Source: Devosia geojensis (GTDB lineage Bacteria > Pseudomonadota > Alphaproteobacteria > Rhizobiales > Devosiaceae). From it: DNA of 64,000 nt. The translations under genes were made by a program, and so were the position numbers. The notes below the pieces were generated by a model. It was not told the DNA's origin. It saw only the letters and a list, made by a program, of their open reading frames with translations, and made no database searches. Location of the stretch: the NCBI RefSeq assembly GCF_000969415.1, contig NZ_JZEX01000081.1:38254-102253 (forward strand). The letters run 5' to 3'. Below are positions 63,811 through 64,000 of this stretch, in pieces; positions within the stretch are counted from its first letter, which is position 1, and each line of letters opens with the position of its first letter.

Positions 63811-64000
63811 AGGAACCGATCTTCCGGTGTTCACCGCCCACGTGAGTGCCCGCTGAATCACCGTGGATGCCGGCGCGCGTACATGCGCTGCCGGTCCCAC
63901 CGGCTGTCATCCCGGCCTGCGCTGTGATGACAGCGGTGGGTAGGCAGGATGGTGCCACAGGCACAATGCTGCCCCTCCCCCTTGAGGGGAGGGGTTGGGG
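63811..64000. other. Terminal intergenic stretch with start of a repeat element
   Basis: No gene is seen. The last 32 bases contain CCCCTCCCCCTTGAGGGGAGGGG, presented here only as its halves CCCCTCCCC and GGGGAGGGG around CTTGA, which looks like one arm of the type-2/type-5 class of intergenic inverted repeats. The other arm would lie beyond the window. Confidence 0.45.

Overview
The window is GC-rich, densely packed DNA of an alphaproteobacterium, most likely a Hyphomicrobiales (Rhizobiales) member, perhaps Devosiaceae-like. That placement rests on gene families and repeat types seen here (PC4-like coactivator, MocR and FCD-GntR regulators, four kinds of ABC/TRAP/TTT importers, LigD-Ku, several intergenic palindromic repeats). 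It is inference; no rRNA or species marker is present.

Region 1, about 1-7393, is the end of an integrated mobile element. It carries a PC4/p15-like gene cut by the window edge, a small excisionase-type HTH, two ribbon-helix-helix (RHH) genes diverging from a three-copy operator, a YccF membrane protein, small unknown proteins, two adjacent SANT/Myb-like paralogues, a HigBA/RelE-type toxin-antitoxin pair and a tyrosine integrase. The integrase ends about 50 bp from a 45-nt piece identical in form to the 3' half of a tRNA-Gln(CUG), so the element probably sits in a tRNA-Gln gene.

Region 2, 7.5-29.8 kb, is a catabolic superlocus. An SDR-PmoA-MocR operon faces a complete oligopeptide-type ABC importer (SBP, two permeases, two ATPases). 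The importer is followed by a PEP-hydrolase-family TIM barrel, a cupin, a Tm-1-like protein, a second SDR, a GntR regulator with a candidate operator, and an RraA-family aldolase. An IclR regulator, a two-subunit dihydroxyacetone-type kinase (DhaK/DhaL) and a DapA-family aldolase lie on the other strand, facing a tripartite tricarboxylate transporter (TctC-B-A) whose tctC carries a one-base frameshift. The substrate cannot be read from sequence; a sugar-acid or branched polyol-derived compound is plausible.

Region 3, 29.8-45.6 kb, starts with a TPP riboswitch directly on an orphan ykoF gene. It continues with a YhdH/AcuI-type reductase, a PotABCD-type ABC importer, and a nucleobase/nucleoside salvage group (amidohydrolase/deaminase, M20 peptidase, adenine deaminase, nucleoside hydrolase, M20 amidohydrolase, phosphoribosyltransferase). 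It ends with two divergent citrate-synthase-fold genes, one carrying an N-terminal DNA-binding domain.

Region 4, 45.9-64 kb, holds a cyanide-insensitive-type bd oxidase operon (cioAB plus a DUF2474 micro-subunit), an ArsR-SRPBCC-YciI operon, a VOC protein, the NHEJ pair LigD-Ku, a TRAP importer interleaved with a NarL-type two-component system, a LuxR regulator, a trimeric autotransporter with a small secreted neighbour, and a small CxxC protein. At least five types of inverted-repeat element lie between genes; one occurs twice and looks like a TA-targeting MITE that supplies stop codons to its neighbours.
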